DNA of 64,000 bases. Origin: Brugia malayi (Eukaryota; Nematoda; Chromadorea; Rhabditida; Onchocercidae). Positions 62,431 to 64,000 of this stretch are shown here, one piece after another. Position numbers and translations under genes: made by a program. The stretch spans positions 6,672,001-6,736,000 of the forward strand of contig NW_025062478.1 in the NCBI RefSeq assembly GCF_000002995.4. The letters are read 5' to 3'. The notes under the pieces are model-generated. The model did not search any database. It saw only the letters and a list, made by a program, of their open reading frames with translations, and was not told the origin of the DNA. How positions within the stretch are numbered: position 1 is the stretch's first letter; each line of letters starts with the position of its first letter.

Positions 62431-63596
62431 TTTCAATCGTCATTAGTGCAGATTGCATAGTTCGGTGCATGTTTATTGTATGAATATTTAGAATATTCTG
62501 GAAATTTTGTATTTCACTCTTTTACGAATGAAATTCGGCAAGCCTTCAGTTTTTGTTTTGTATGCGTTGTTTTGCCTATGCTCTTATATTTTTATGGGTC
62601 GCTATTTAAGCCTCTCACATAGAAATAATTTTCTCATTAGTGACTTTTAGCGTAAAAGTGTATATCAGACTGATATTACGCATTGGAAATTGAAAATACT
62701 AGTACCGAGAAAAGTTGCATTAATTATTCAGCATCATAGCCGTGCAAATAATAACTTTACTTGAAATGTCGTATTATTTAATTCGGTCTAGAGTAGCAGC
62801 TTGGAGCATGAATTTCACATTGTTGGATAGATCGTTTTGAAATGTCAGTGATAAGTATTTCTATCTTATTTTCCTTCAAAACATCCATGGTCTAAAAAAT
62901 TTGAAAAGTTTTTCCTATGCATCCGAAACACTTTGTATGGAATCATTTGCAAACTAACTGTCGACTCATTTTTGTGCTGAAAACAATTTTGTCGCAGAGT
63001 TTGGATGTACTGAAATATACATTCGAATGTGCTTGATCTGCTATGGGACATCCTGATATAGAGGGATTTTTTTTTTTTGATTTTAAAACTGATTCCTTCG
63101 TTATTGGTTTTTTTAGTCGTATGATTTATTTACAGTTGTCATTTCTGCTTGTCTTGCCAGGTTTATTTAGGTTTGTCAGAAGTGCTGTTCCCTAGTTAAA
63201 TTTAGAAATGTACGTTCAGGGCGTCGACTCTATCCTTTGATGGATTTCTAAATGACTTAGGAACTTGTTTATTATGTGTTACAACAACTTGTAGCGAGTC
63301 ACTCATGCTCATGGTGGGGATGCTAGTTATGCATTTTACATACTGGAAAAAACTCGAATCAAAAAAATTTCTTGAATTAATAACGAATCAGTACGCTATT
63401 AGGTTTACAGATGCATGTTATTTATGACACAGTCCATGTTCAAATGGCTAGGAAATGTTGAGATTTGTCATAACTTTTGAAGCAATAAATTCTGAGTAGC
63501 AGCCCGTCGTGTCAGAGTATGGAATGAGTAGGACTTTGTTAAAAACAACTTGGAACATACCTGAGAACTATTAGACTCTTTCGCTTGTGCTCTTAG
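62431..63596. other. Intergenic region downstream of PTRH2
   Basis: AT-rich sequence with no exon chain seen on either strand. Confidence 0.4.
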
Positions 63597-63929
63597 TCTT
63601 ACCGAAAAGTGGCTAGTCCTCGTCATAACAGGAATATATATTGCGCTCAGAACAACTGTACTTCAGTGAATTTTTCCTCAACAACGGACATGATATGGGT
63701 TGTATATGAAGTAGAAACTCTCACGAGACCTGTACTTGCTTGCAAGTTGCCTTTGCTTAATTTCTGCTTTAACTATTACCCATTGTTTCCATACAAATTG
63801 TTTTCTGGAGATGCCAAAGCACTCCTCCCATATGAAGTCACCACACATCTTTTATGGAATATTGGTAATATTATATTTAACGATAAAAATGCCTTAAATA
63901 ACAAACTACCATGTCAAAGAAACCAGTGA
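63597..63929 (+). other. Long open frame, possible last exon
   Basis: A CTCTTAG acceptor is followed by 110 open codons and TGA, unusually long for AT-rich noncoding DNA. No ATG starts it. The peptide has several Cys and two or more Asn-X-Ser/Thr sites (for example NFSSTT) and ends LPCQRNQ. No family recognised and no upstream exon found, so it may be a terminal exon of an unseen gene or chance. Confidence 0.3.
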
Positions 63930-64000
63930 CAACACAAACCTTTACTGAAATCCCGATGTAGTAATGATTCAATAAAATGCTGATTTAACTTATGAAAGTA

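Noticed and set aside
1..64000. CRISPR arrays, bacterial operons, riboswitches
   Set aside because: Intron-rich eukaryotic DNA; the only regular repeats are tandem duplications and a spacer-less minisatellite.

Overview
The window is eukaryotic, AT-rich (I judge roughly 30-35% GC) and intron-dense. Introns have GT or occasional GC donors and TTTCAG-type acceptors, and several first exons start a few bases after a TTTCAG or TTACAG acceptor, as expected where mRNAs are trans-spliced to a leader. With the gene families present (an FLR-2-type glycoprotein hormone, an FBXO47/PROM-1 F-box protein, an insulin-like peptide, a diverged PP1-type phosphatase) this points to a nematode. A parasitic, possibly filarial, species is my inference; no sequence feature proves it. 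I built the exon models by hand from splice signals, frame continuity and family resemblance. Where every exon joins in phase I say so.

Layout. 33-3214 (+): the 3' half of Drosha, both RNase III domains and the dsRBD. 4336-5270: a nearly identical copy of part of a phosphatase gene that lies 11.39 kb downstream. About 5.4-12.5 kb (+): a large mitochondrial PPR-type protein resembling LRPPRC. 13.03-19.17 kb (+): a second probably mitochondrial helical protein of 387 aa, whose 3.8-kb fourth intron holds a complete PP1-like phosphatase gene on the opposite strand (14632-17521). 20.36-23.10 kb (+): FBXO47/PROM-1. 24.4-27.0 kb (+): a secreted PAN/apple protein. 29.17-29.64 kb (+): a short two-exon single-pass membrane protein. 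30.07-30.23 kb: a 30-bp minisatellite. 31.6-35.2 kb (+): a class-3 fatty aldehyde dehydrogenase with a C-terminal membrane anchor. 37.8-40.35 kb (+): an acidic protein of unknown function. 40.4-47.1 kb: gene-poor, with foldback hairpins, a reverse-transcriptase relic and orphan exon-like frames. 47.16-48.47 kb (+): glycoprotein hormone alpha-2 (FLR-2). 51.40-51.84 kb (+): an insulin-like peptide precursor. 52.43-55.64 kb (-): a PH-domain protein. 56.03-57.52 kb (+): a four-exon reading frame of 121 codons with no recognised relative. 58.42-59.67 kb (+): COX16. 59.67-62.43 kb (+): peptidyl-tRNA hydrolase 2 with a UBA domain, whose ATG directly follows the COX16 stop.

Themes. Secreted signalling peptides (FLR-2, insulin-like) sit on tiny exons in otherwise empty-looking DNA. 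Mitochondrial functions recur (LRPPRC-like, the 387-aa protein, COX16, perhaps PTRH2). Recent small duplications repeatedly hit splice acceptors: 80 bp in COX16, about 55 bp in the 387-aa gene, and the 935-bp phosphatase fragment. Near-perfect short-loop inverted repeats cluster between 37 and 57 kb. The strongest candidates for something undescribed are the COX16/PTRH2 zero-spacing arrangement with a possible shared exon, the nested phosphatase with GC-AG introns and a frameshifted tail, and the unrecognised four-exon gene at 56-57.5 kb.
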